Shown: positions 29,138 to 37,987 of the stretch, piece by piece
Layout of the letters: every line of letters begins with the position of its first letter
Numbering within the stretch: the stretch's first letter is position 1
Origin: Deltaproteobacteria bacterium YD0425bin51
Lineage (GTDB): Bacteria; Desulfobacterota; Desulfobacteria; Desulfobacterales; YD0425bin51
Direction of reading: 5' to 3'
Assembly: GCA_002753225.1 (NCBI GenBank)
Contig: PDZS01000017.1
Location: 20,286 to 84,285 of the forward strand
DNA length: 64,000 nucleotides
The notes under the pieces: generated by a model
What the model was told of the DNA's origin: nothing
The model's database searches: none
What the model saw: only the letters and a program-made list of their open reading frames with translations
Program-made: the position numbers and the translations under genes

Positions 29138-29926
29138 ATGAATAAACAAATAAGCGGAGATCTAGCTATTAAAGTTTTAGAACAGATCCCTACACCAGTT
29201 ATGGCAGTTGACACAGATTTAAAAGTAATTTTTATGAACGCAGCAGGATGCAAATTTCTTGGGAAAAGTTTTGATGAGATAAAAAGTCTTTATTGTTATG
29301 ATCTTTTCAATTCTCTTCATTGCAGAACTCCAGAATGCAGAATGAAAAAAGTCATGGCAGGTGCCGATATATGCACTGTGCGTAATGAAGTTAAAATAAA
29401 CGAAAGAACAGTTTATATAGAATATACAGCGGCCCCGTTAAAAGACGACCAGGGTAATATCATTGGAGGACTGGAATATGTTCTTGATATTACTGAAAGA
29501 GTTAGGCAAGAGCAAAAACTAAGAGAACAGAGCCGAACCATTATGGAAATTTCTACTCCTGCAATAAAACTTTGGGACAGAATAGTAGTGCTTCCTGTTG
29601 TTGGTGTTGTGGATTCTGTCCGTGCCCAGCAAATGATGAATACTATGCTTAAAAAAATTACAGAAACGTCATCAAAAGTTATTATCTTGGATATCCAGGG
29701 AGTAGCAGCAGTAGACACAGCTGTTGCTAATCATTTGATCAAAATTGCCAAAGCTACAAAGCTTATGGGATGTCGATGTATAATTTCCGGGATATCCTCT
29801 GCTGTTGCTCAAACCCTTGTTCAATTGGGGATAGATCTAGGAGCAATAATTACTAATTCCACTCTAGAAGATGCTCTGTCTGACGCTTTTACTTTGCTGA
29901 ACCTTGAAGTAATCAAGAAGAAATAG
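29138..29926 (+). CDS. Stressosome sensor RsbR-like: PAS-STAS
   Basis: 262 residues. PAS domain about 10-130 (TPVMAVDTDLKVIFMN ... EYVLDITERV), STAS domain about 145-258. The STAS domain keeps both Thr positions of the RsbR family: VVDT-type in AAVDTAVANHL and the AQT in SAVAQTLVQLG. Bacillus RsbR uses a non-heme globin N-terminus; here a PAS replaces it. The PAS has five cysteines (38, 53, 62, 67, 79), possibly for a cofactor or redox switch. Forms an RSTX unit with the next three genes. Confidence 0.85.
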   Translation: MNKQISGDLAIKVLEQIPTPVMAVDTDLKVIFMNAAGCKFLGKSFDEIKSLYCYDLFNSLHCRTPECRMKKVMAGADICTVRNEVKINERTVYIEYTAAPLKDDQGNIIGGLEYVLDITERVRQEQKLREQSRTIMEISTPAIKLWDRIVVLPVVGVVDSVRAQQMMNTMLKKITETSSKVIILDIQGVAAVDTAVANHLIKIAKATKLMGCRCIISGISSAVAQTLVQLGIDLGAIITNSTLEDALSDAFTLLNLEVIKKK

Positions 29927-29937
29927 CGGCGGTGATA

Positions 29938-30291
29938 ATGCAGATTGTCAATGATTGTCTTATTTTTAACTTAAATGAAGACCTCGATGATGATAATGTA
30001 AGACAAATTCAAAAAGAAATTATAGAAAAAGTGAAGGGAGCCTCTACAAAAGGAGTCATTATAGATGTTTCTGCTGTAAGGGTTATTAATGTTTTTACTT
30101 TTTCGATTCTTAGAGATACGGCTCGAATGATTTATATGCTTGGCGCTAAAGTCGTTTTTGTTGGTTTTAAAGCAGGAGTAGCATCGGCTTTGGTTGATCT
30201 TGATATTGAATTTGGAGATATTCTGACTTCAGTGACAATGGAAGATGGATTTGAACTATTACAATCCAATGTTAATATTTCCAATGAATAA
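29938..30291 (+). CDS. Stressosome scaffold RsbS-like STAS protein
   Basis: About 117 residues, single STAS domain. Aligned to Bacillus RsbS ([20 protein letters not shown]) the segment here is GVIIDVSAVRVINVFTFSIL: the phosphorylated Ser59 is Val, and the preceding Asp is Asn. RsbS is the core scaffold whose phosphorylation releases RsbT, so this copy cannot be phosphorylated at the usual site; a Thr two residues later is the nearest candidate. I use ATG 29938 (GGCGG upstream) rather than GTG 29932. It overlaps the RsbT-like start by 8 bp. Confidence 0.8.
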   Translation: MQIVNDCLIFNLNEDLDDDNVRQIQKEIIEKVKGASTKGVIIDVSAVRVINVFTFSILRDTARMIYMLGAKVVFVGFKAGVASALVDLDIEFGDILTSVTMEDGFELLQSNVNISNE

Positions 30292-30691
30292 GATTGTCGA
30301 GGAGATCTCAATTGAGTTGTACGAACCATCCGATAATGCTCAAGTAATTTACACCACAAGGCAACTTGCCTCCCAAATTGGATTCGATGAGATTCAACAA
30401 GTTTTGATAGCAACTGCTGCATCTGAACTCTCAACTAATATAATTAGGTATGCGGAAAAAGGTATTATAACTATAAGAATACTCGAAAACGATAAACTCT
30501 ATGGGATTGAGCTTATAGCAGAAGATAAAGGTCCAGGAATTGCAAATATTGATATGGCAATGCAGGAACATTTCAGTACAGGGAATGGACTAGGTCTTGG
30601 ATTACCAAGCGTTCGGAGAATAATGGACGAGTTTGACATCCAATCAAAATTACGACAAGGGACACACATTATTGCAAAAAAATGGAGATAA
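30284..30691 (+). CDS. Stressosome switch kinase RsbT-like
   Basis: 135 residues (from ATG 30284), near the 133 of Bacillus RsbT. The HATPase motifs are intact: N box ASELSTNIIRYA, DKGPGI, and GNGLGLGLPSVRRIMDEF. RsbT phosphorylates RsbR/RsbS STAS domains and, once free, acts on a downstream partner. The in-frame open region begins at 30245 within rsbS, but its first residues do not match the family, so I choose 30284. No strong ribosome-binding site is seen, in line with coupling to rsbS (8-bp overlap). Confidence 0.88.
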   Translation: MNKIVEEISIELYEPSDNAQVIYTTRQLASQIGFDEIQQVLIATAASELSTNIIRYAEKGIITIRILENDKLYGIELIAEDKGPGIANIDMAMQEHFSTGNGLGLGLPSVRRIMDEFDIQSKLRQGTHIIAKKWR

Positions 30692-30696
30692 GAAAA

Positions 30697-31284
30697 ATGC
30701 CTGAGATTGACTATTATATTTTGAAACGTTCGCTCACGGGATGGGAGGATGAATGCGGTGACACTGGCATTATAAGGGTATATGATGGACAATGCTTTTT
30801 AGGTTTAATAGATGTTTTGGGGCATGGTAAGGAAGCTTATGATATTGCTATCCTTTCAGAAAATTATATAGCAGAGAATCATCGTTGTAATTTAGTTGAT
30901 ATTATGAATGGTCTGCATGCTCATTTAAAAGGGACTAGAGGAGCAGTTGCAACCTTATGTCGCCTTAACCTTGCAAATGGAGAGTTGAACTGCGTCGGCA
31001 TTGGTAATATAAGTACGAGATTATTCAGTACAAAATCTTTGCATATAATCCCACGGGATGGGATAATTGGGTACATGATTACTGCACCTAAACAAGAGCA
31101 ATTAAAGCTTTACTCAGGTGATATTCTTGTTTTATCCTCGGATGGTTTACGGGAAAACTTTGATTGTGAAAATTACCCTAATCTTTTAAAAGGATCTGCC
31201 AAAAAGATTGCAACTGATTTTATGGACTTTTTGAATAAAGGGAATGATGATGCTTCATGCATTGTTTTGAGGTATGGAATATGA
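30697..31284 (+). CDS. RsbX-like PP2C-type phosphatase
   Basis: 195 residues, close to the 199 of Bacillus RsbX. PP2C/SpoIIE metal-binding acidic positions are seen in [24 protein letters not shown] and NDDASCIV. It should reset the module by dephosphorylating RsbR/RsbS. ATG 30697 with GGAGATA upstream is preferred over ATG 30682, which lies inside the rsbT 3' end. Its stop overlaps the next kinase's start by 4 bp (ATGA), tying the stressosome module to the hybrid kinase at translation. Confidence 0.85.
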   Translation: MPEIDYYILKRSLTGWEDECGDTGIIRVYDGQCFLGLIDVLGHGKEAYDIAILSENYIAENHRCNLVDIMNGLHAHLKGTRGAVATLCRLNLANGELNCVGIGNISTRLFSTKSLHIIPRDGIIGYMITAPKQEQLKLYSGDILVLSSDGLRENFDCENYPNLLKGSAKKIATDFMDFLNKGNDDASCIVLRYGI

Positions 31285-34142
31285 TCGAAATAGGTAAATT
31301 GAATGTAAACAACTATGCAGCTTTTAAAGAAGCTGTAAGGAAATTACAAAATTTGTCCAAAGGATTGGGATATAATGAAATTGATTCGACAAGGCTGACT
31401 ACTATTTTTTCTGAACTTGCTGGTATTGGTTATCGCAATTCTTCAGGTGTGGACATTACAATAGGGATTAAAAAAAATGGGAATAAAGAGGGGATTGCCC
31501 TTAGCTTTATTTATAAGGACAAAGTATTACCAAATCCTAACTCTGGTCGTTTTTTTGATACCTATGAGATCGAAAATCCAAATGGACCATTTATGACAAT
31601 ATATGGATTTATTTCTTTTCCTGATTCATATAGATCTATATCCGAAAACTTTCTTGAAGATCAAAAACAAATACTTGCCCAGCCCTCCAAAGAAGAACTT
31701 TTAAGTGATCTTCTAAGGAAGAATGAAGCGCTTAAGATTTCTGCTGAAGAAATTAGAACTGCAAAAATATGCGAAGAACAAGCTACAGAAGCACTAAAAG
31801 ATCAAGTTAAAGAACTTTCCAAGGCTCGGCGTGCAATGTTAAACATTATGGAGGATTTGGAGGAAGCTAAAAGAGAAGCTGAATCAGCCACCAAAGCAAA
31901 AAGTGATTTTCTTGCCAATATGAGCCATGAGATCCGGACACCTATGAATGCCATAATAGGACTTAGCCATCTGGCTCTTAAAACTGAGCTTAACCCCAAA
32001 CAGAGGGATTATATTAATAAAGTTCATCTCTCAGCCCAAAGCCTTTTGGGAATCATAAACGATATTCTAGACTTTTCCAAGATAGAGGCTGGTAAGCTCA
32101 ATATGGAAGTTTTAGAGTTTGATTTGAATGAAGTATTGAATAATCTAGCTAGCCTTGTGACCATGAAGGTTCAAGATAAAGGTCTTGAACTGATATTCGC
32201 GGTTGATTCAAACGTTCCAAGTGCCTTGAAAGGAGATCCTCTGAGATTAGGACAAATTTTACTTAATCTTGTTAACAATGCCGTAAAATTTACTGAAAAA
32301 GGGGAGATAGTTGTATCAATAAAACCTATTATGGTAGAAAAAGAATCAGCATTTATTCGTTTTGAAGTTAAGGATACTGGAATAGGTTTGACTGAAGAGC
32401 AGCGGGGCAAATTGTTTAAATCCTTTCAGCAGGCTGATACATCAACCACTCGTAAATACGGAGGAACAGGTCTTGGGCTAACAATCAGCAAAAAACTCTC
32501 AGAAATGATGGGGGGGGAGATTGGCGTTGATAGTAAACCAGGAGAAGGAAGCACTTTCTGGTTTACCGCTAGGTTCGGAAGATATGAAAAAGTTGAAAAA
32601 CGAGGTAATATAATTCCTGAAACTATTGAAGGTCTTAAGGTTCTTGTTACAGACGATAATGACGCCTGCCGTGAAGTGCTGAAAAAATACTTGGAGCAAT
32701 TTGGTTTTCAAATTGATACTGCATTTTCAGGTAAAAAAGCCCTGGAAATGATAAAAGCTGAAGCTATTTCCGGTGAAAAGCCTTATTCGCTAGTGTTTAT
32801 GGATTGGCAAATGCCTGGTATGGATGGAATAGAAACTTCTCGGCAAATCCAACAGGATGCTTCTCTTACTAAAATTCCCAAAATTATAATGGTTACAGGG
32901 CATGGTCGTGAAGACCTTATGAATGAGGCTAAACAGATAAGCTTAGACGGATTCCTTCTCAAGCCTGTAACTCAATCTCTTTTATTCGATGCTGTCATGG
33001 AAGCATTTGGCCATACGGTGGACAAGAAAATTGACAGAGGGATAAGAAGAAGCGAAATGCCCAATGGATTTGACGACATTCGAGGTGCTAGATTGCTACT
33101 GGTTGAGGACAATGCAATTAATCAGCAGTTAGCTGTGGAACTTTTTAGTGATGAAGGATTTTACGTTACTGTTGCAGAAAATGGTCAAATTGGATTGGAA
33201 AAATTTAAAAGCAAAACCGGTGAAAATCAGTTTGACGTAGTGTTAATGGATCTTCAAATGCCTATTATGGATGGCCGCACTGCGGCAAAAGAGATTAGAA
33301 TGTATGAAAAGCATTTAGGAATAGAAAGCATCCCTATTATTGCCATGACCGCAGATGCCATGAGCGGAGTACGGGAAGAAGTTATAAGTATTGGGATGAA
33401 TGACTATGTTACTAAGCCTATAGAACCATCAGAAGCGTTCAAATCTCTTGTTAAATGGATTAAACCTGGCAAACGTACACTTCCTGATGAATACGCCAAA
33501 AAGAAACTTGGAAAGGTTGAGGATAAATCATCTCAAATAAGCCTGCCTGAACTGGTCGGAATCAACACAGACCTTGGTTTATCTAGAGTAAGCGGAAACC
33601 AGAAACTTTATATAAATCTGCTAAATAAGTTTTACAGAGATAATCAAGATATTACCAAACAGATAAAAGATGCAATAGAAAAGGGAGAACAGGAACTTGC
33701 TGTAAGGCTTGCACATACTGTGAAGGGTGTATCAGGCACAATTGGCGCTCAGGAATTGCAAGCTATTGCAGGAGAATTGGAAGCAGCTCTAAAATCAGAC
33801 ATCCATATAGATCATAGTGATTTATTAGGCAGGTTTAACTCAGCGCTGGAAATAATTTTAAATACTCTATCCCCCATTGCATCGAAACAAGAGGAAATAT
33901 CAGGAAAGCCTGAAGGGGCAAAACAGGGTAATTTTGAGCAACTTACAGATTTCATAGAAAAACTAAAGCCTCATATACAGAAAAAGAAACCCAAGCAGTG
34001 TAAGGAAATAATGGCTGAAATGATTTCTTTTGCTTGGCCTGATAATGTCAGTTCCAAACTAAAGGAACTGGATCTTTTTATTGGCAAATATAAATTCAAG
34101 GAAGCCCAGGAAATAGTAGAATTTTTGGGCAATGTGAAATAG
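31281..34142 (+). CDS. Soluble hybrid kinase with degenerate RsbT-like N-terminal domain: RsbT'-HisKA-HATPase-REC-REC-HPt
   Basis: 953 residues from ATG 31281. Residues 1-120 ([36 protein letters not shown]) align with the RsbT-like protein two genes upstream, but the N-box Asn is Gly and no glycine boxes are seen, so it probably does not bind ATP. A coiled coil leads to HisKA (His216 in NMSHEIRTP), HATPase ([12 protein letters not shown]), REC1 ([19 protein letters not shown]), REC2 ([19 protein letters not shown]), HPt ([13 protein letters not shown]) and a 65-residue tail ([14 protein letters not shown]). No TM segment. The N-terminus may dock on the stressosome and compete with or mimic RsbT; that is inference. 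Confidence 0.88.
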   Translation: MIEIGKLNVNNYAAFKEAVRKLQNLSKGLGYNEIDSTRLTTIFSELAGIGYRNSSGVDITIGIKKNGNKEGIALSFIYKDKVLPNPNSGRFFDTYEIENPNGPFMTIYGFISFPDSYRSISENFLEDQKQILAQPSKEELLSDLLRKNEALKISAEEIRTAKICEEQATEALKDQVKELSKARRAMLNIMEDLEEAKREAESATKAKSDFLANMSHEIRTPMNAIIGLSHLALKTELNPKQRDYINKVHLSAQSLLGIINDILDFSKIEAGKLNMEVLEFDLNEVLNNLASLVTMKVQDKGLELIFAVDSNVPSALKGDPLRLGQILLNLVNNAVKFTEKGEIVVSIKPIMVEKESAFIRFEVKDTGIGLTEEQRGKLFKSFQQADTSTTRKYGGTGLGLTISKKLSEMMGGEIGVDSKPGEGSTFWFTARFGRYEKVEKRGNIIPETIEGLKVLVTDDNDACREVLKKYLEQFGFQIDTAFSGKKALEMIKAEAISGEKPYSLVFMDWQMPGMDGIETSRQIQQDASLTKIPKIIMVTGHGREDLMNEAKQISLDGFLLKPVTQSLLFDAVMEAFGHTVDKKIDRGIRRSEMPNGFDDIRGARLLLVEDNAINQQLAVELFSDEGFYVTVAENGQIGLEKFKSKTGENQFDVVLMDLQMPIMDGRTAAKEIRMYEKHLGIESIPIIAMTADAMSGVREEVISIGMNDYVTKPIEPSEAFKSLVKWIKPGKRTLPDEYAKKKLGKVEDKSSQISLPELVGINTDLGLSRVSGNQKLYINLLNKFYRDNQDITKQIKDAIEKGEQELAVRLAHTVKGVSGTIGAQELQAIAGELEAALKSDIHIDHSDLLGRFNSALEIILNTLSPIASKQEEISGKPEGAKQGNFEQLTDFIEKLKPHIQKKKPKQCKEIMAEMISFAWPDNVSSKLKELDLFIGKYKFKEAQEIVEFLGNVK

Positions 34143-34157
34143 AAAAAGGGGAGCGAT

Positions 34158-35342
34158 ATGAATATTCACGAATTACTTCTTCAACCCGAAAGTCGTAAAC
34201 TTGAATTCAAAAGAGAACTTCCTGATAAATTGACTGAAGTTATGAAAACAATTGCTGCTTTTGCAAATGGAGCAGGTGGAGAACTAATCATTGGAGTATC
34301 GGATAAGGATCGTAGAGTTGAGGGCGTTTCCGACCCTTTAATGCTTGAAGAAAGGATTGCCAATGCTATTCATGACAGTATTGAACCGATGATTTCACCT
34401 TATATTTCGATCTTTAATTTTCAAGGTAAAGAACTTCTTATTGTCCGAATTCTTCCAGGCAGCAACAAACCTTATTTTATCAAATCAATGGGATTTGATA
34501 AAGGCGTCTATATACGTATAGGTTCGACAAATCGCATAGCAGCCTCATATATTTGTGAGGAATTAAGGCGTCAGAGTTTAGGAATTGCCTTTGAAACAGA
34601 GATGGACATAACAAAAAGCCCAGATGATCTTGACGCTGAAGGACTTGCGTTTTTTTTTAACAATATAGGTCATGACCCTTCCACATGCGAGTCTATGGTA
34701 AAGTGGTTACTCCTTAAAAAAAATAACGGTGATTATTTCCCTACGATTGCAGGGCTGGTGCTATTTGGGAAAAGCGATATTCCTGACTATGATTTTGCAG
34801 GAATTAGACTCACTAAATTTCAAGGTAATACTATGACCACTATTTCCGAAACTAGGGAGTATTCTACGCCTATTTTGCCTAAAATGGAGACTATATGTAG
34901 AAATACGGCAGATTTTTTGAAAAAGGAATCTTATCTGGAAGGGATTAGGCGTATAGAAAGGACGGTTATTCCATTTTATGCAATAAGAGAGGCCATCGTA
35001 AATGCAGTTGTTCATCGCGATTACAGCATCAGGGGATCAAGCATAAAGATCAATGTATTCGACAATCGTATGGAAGTTATAAGCCCTGGCATTCTGCATG
35101 GTAACCTTGATATTGCTGATATAGGAACAGGATTGTCTGAATGCCGTAATAGGGCTATTGTTCGAATTTTTAGAAAATCAGGAATGATGGAGGAATTAGG
35201 AACAGGTATCATCCGAATTTACAATCTCTTAGCACAAAAAAGCCTTTCGCGTCCGCAGTTTTTTGAACAGGGACAGTTTTTTAAAGCCGTTTTACCTCAA
35301 GAAAAAGAGTCAACAACATTTTTAGCTGGTGAAGAATTATGA
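34158..35342 (+). CDS. AlbA_2-type putative DNA/nucleotide-binding protein with C-terminal HATPase_c_4-like region
   Basis: 394 residues. The N-terminus (ESRKLEFKRELPDKLTEVMKTIAAFANGAGGELIIGVSD) is the AlbA_2 / Schlafen-type fold, and the C-terminal AIREAIVNAVVHRDYSIRGSSIKINVFDNRMEVISPG and EELGTGIIRI are the GHKL-like part often called RecG-related or HATPase_c_4. Such proteins are commonly called transcriptional regulators or putative DNA-binding proteins, but their function is poorly known. It is embedded between a hybrid kinase (15 bp upstream) and a lipoprotein (31 bp downstream). The only protein in the run that might touch nucleic acid. Confidence 0.75.
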   Translation: MNIHELLLQPESRKLEFKRELPDKLTEVMKTIAAFANGAGGELIIGVSDKDRRVEGVSDPLMLEERIANAIHDSIEPMISPYISIFNFQGKELLIVRILPGSNKPYFIKSMGFDKGVYIRIGSTNRIAASYICEELRRQSLGIAFETEMDITKSPDDLDAEGLAFFFNNIGHDPSTCESMVKWLLLKKNNGDYFPTIAGLVLFGKSDIPDYDFAGIRLTKFQGNTMTTISETREYSTPILPKMETICRNTADFLKKESYLEGIRRIERTVIPFYAIREAIVNAVVHRDYSIRGSSIKINVFDNRMEVISPGILHGNLDIADIGTGLSECRNRAIVRIFRKSGMMEELGTGIIRIYNLLAQKSLSRPQFFEQGQFFKAVLPQEKESTTFLAGEEL

Positions 35343-35373
35343 ATAAAATAAAATTATAAAAAAGGGACTTGTT

Positions 35374-36406
35374 ATGTTAAAAGTATTCAAGAGATATTTT
35401 AATTTTTTTTTTTCTAATATTTTGTTTCGTGATTTTAATAGCAGGCTGTTCAGATGAGCCAAAATCATCAGTTTCTTCTGAACCTTCTGTCAAAAAAGTT
35501 TCATTGCAACTGCAATGGGTTACCCAAGCACAGTTTGCAGGATACTATGTAGCTTTGGAAAAGGGATGGTTTAAAGAGGAAGGAATTGAACTTGCAATAA
35601 AACCAGGAGGACCTGATATTATTCCAGTCGATTTAGTAACATCTGGAACTAGAGATTTTGGAACAGCATTGCTTTCAGATCTTGTTGTTGCTATCCAAAA
35701 TGGAAAAACGGTTATCAGTATCGCGCAGATTCAGCAAGTCAACGGTTTGCTGTTGATAGCTAAAAAATCATCAGGAATTAAGGAGCCTAAAGATTTCATA
35801 GGTAAACGGGTAGGAATATGGTTTCAGGGATTTGAAGCTCAGTATAATGCTTTATTGGCTAAAGATAAAATATCAGAAAAGGATATTAAAATTGTATCTC
35901 AAGGATGGGGAATGGAGCCATTTTTGAAAGGTGATATAGATGTAGCCTCAGCTATGATTTATAATGAATATCACGTTGTTCTTGAAAGCGGGATCAAGCA
36001 TGAAGATATAAACGTGATCGATTATAGGACATATGGTCTTGATTTCCCAGGAGATACTCTTTTTACATCACGAAAAACTGCAATGGAAAACTCTGATCTC
36101 TGCATTAAGATGCTTAGAGCAAGCATTAAGGGATGGCAATATGCCATAAAACATCCTGAAGAGTCTGTTGATATAGTTCTTAAATACGACACGAGCGGTA
36201 TCCAAAAGCGCAGCCACCAGCTTGTGATGATGCAGGAAATTGCAAAACTGGTCCAGGTAATAGATAAACCTATTGGTCAAACTGATCGTAACGCTGTTTT
36301 AAAAATGGTTGAAACGCTTCTTCATCACAAAATTTTAAAAAAAGCTATAGGTTTTGAAGATATTTGTATAAGCTCAATTTCTGAGAAAGCCATTCAAAAA
36401 AAGTAA
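35374..36406 (+). CDS. NMT1/THI5-like binding lipoprotein; signal peptide frame-shifted at a T11 run
   Basis: The mature protein (VSLQLQWVTQAQFAGYYVALEKGWF, VGIWFQGFEAQY) is an NMT1/THI5-like solute-binding protein. The only full-length frame begins at GTG 35429, inside ILIAGCSDE, a lipobox with Cys as +1. The natural start seems to be ATG 35374, whose frame reads a basic, hydrophobic signal (MLKVFKRYFNFF) but enters the mature frame only if one T is dropped from the T11 run at 35403-35413. As written, the ATG frame stops soon after. Sequencing error, phase variation or slippage are possible. There is no ABC permease nearby; it probably feeds the HAMP-PAS protein and kinase that follow. Confidence 0.75.
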
Positions 36407-36419
36407 ACAGGAAATTTTA

Positions 36420-37931
36420 ATGATTAACCAATTGATGCGAAAGTTGAAAGTTGGACGCAGAATTTTTGGGGGGTTCATTTTTATAGTGATTCTGTTTACA
36501 ATGATCATTCCTTTTGTTCTGAAAGATCACCTATTGCTCGTCAAAAGGGTTGAGAAGGTAACAAATGTAGACGCTAAGACAGATAAGCTTCTATTACTTG
36601 GTTCGAAGCGCATCGAGTCTTCTCGAGTCAATCTGATGCGGTTTCTTCGTGATTATCTTCCAAGCACCCAGGAATCATTGAATGATATTTCACAGGCGAC
36701 TCAGTTTTTTATTGAAGCTGAAAAGCTTATAGTTCAAGATCAGAAAGCCTTTGTAAAGCAAATCATTGAAACAGTTAATAATTATCGCATGATTCTCCAT
36801 CAGATTGGCGTAAAACATTCTGATAAAAATATTTTTGAAGCCAGCCGTCTTGTTTTTATGGCTCTCAAGGCAGGCAACGATATCTGCCTCCAGATTGAAA
36901 ATATTGTGGAAAAAAATGGAGACCGTGTAGTTTACGAAAACAAGATTGCTGATAGCAGGTTTAAAGAGAGTCTATGGTTTTTGATTGCCTATTATGCAGT
37001 AGCCTTGATCTTAAGTCTAATACTTGCGGCATTAGTTGGTAAAAGCATAACGTTACCTGTTTCTGAACTTAGAAATGGTGCTGAATTATTTAGGCAAGGG
37101 CATACCAATTTCATTATGAAGGTTACAGGAACCGATGAATTAAGTCTTCTTGCCATAACTTTCAATCAAATGGCTACAGATCTTCATCAGAACAAGATTA
37201 CTCTTCAGGAACGAGCTGGAGAGCTTGAAAGAGAGTTATCTGAACGTATGCGGGCAGAAAAAGAACTCCAGCTCTATCAGGTAAAACTTGAGGAGCTTGT
37301 TGAAAACCGAACCAGTGAGCTGAGCAAAGCAGTAGAGCAGTTAAGTACAGAAATTTCAGAACGTAAACAGGCTGAGGAGATATTGCAGAATACGCTTCAA
37401 CGTTTTGCTGCAAGTGAACGCAAGGTATTAGCTATGAGCCAAGCTGTAAGTGATGCCCTTATAATGATCGACGGCAATGGAAAGATATGCTTCTGGAATC
37501 AGGCGGCTGAAAAATTATTCGGATTTTCAACAAAGGAGGCTGAAGGACTTGATTTCCATGAGATTGCCACACCTATAGAACTTCGTGAAAAATCCAAAGC
37601 TGGAATAAGGAAATTTGCAGAAACAGGTAAGGGATCTGTTTTTGATTCAACTATTCAGACTATAGCTCTTAATAGAGCAGATCAGCGCATCCCAGTCGAA
37701 GTTAATCTATCTTCCTTTCAGATTGATCACGATTGGTTCGCTGTAGGTACAGTAAGAGACATAACAGAGAGAAAAAAGGCAGAGGCAGAGTTGAAACAGT
37801 ATGTTACGGATCTGGAAAAATTTAATCGCCTAACTATCAGCCGTGAACTGAAAATGATTGAACTTAAAAATGAAATTAATGATCTATTGGAAATACTGGG
37901 TAAAGGTAGGAAATACAAGATTGTTGAATAA
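36420..37931 (+). CDS. Membrane sensor without kinase: TM-periplasmic-TM-HAMP-PAS
   Basis: 503 residues. TM1 about 16-33, a helical periplasmic domain (34-178), TM2 about 180-203, HAMP, then a coiled coil ([26 protein letters not shown]) and one PAS domain (about 335-450, [39 protein letters not shown]). It stops without HisKA or HATPase, ending in a tag, [18 protein letters not shown], closing with KYKIVE. The same tag ends the 973-residue sensor at 47725. It lies between the binding lipoprotein and a PocR hybrid kinase, so it may pass the signal to that kinase by protein contact. Confidence 0.82.
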   Translation: MINQLMRKLKVGRRIFGGFIFIVILFTMIIPFVLKDHLLLVKRVEKVTNVDAKTDKLLLLGSKRIESSRVNLMRFLRDYLPSTQESLNDISQATQFFIEAEKLIVQDQKAFVKQIIETVNNYRMILHQIGVKHSDKNIFEASRLVFMALKAGNDICLQIENIVEKNGDRVVYENKIADSRFKESLWFLIAYYAVALILSLILAALVGKSITLPVSELRNGAELFRQGHTNFIMKVTGTDELSLLAITFNQMATDLHQNKITLQERAGELERELSERMRAEKELQLYQVKLEELVENRTSELSKAVEQLSTEISERKQAEEILQNTLQRFAASERKVLAMSQAVSDALIMIDGNGKICFWNQAAEKLFGFSTKEAEGLDFHEIATPIELREKSKAGIRKFAETGKGSVFDSTIQTIALNRADQRIPVEVNLSSFQIDHDWFAVGTVRDITERKKAEAELKQYVTDLEKFNRLTISRELKMIELKNEINDLLEILGKGRKYKIVE

Positions 37932-37987
37932 AAAAAGCTCTTTTAAGCCTATTTATACCATTAATATTCTGTAAGGAGGAGTATAAG

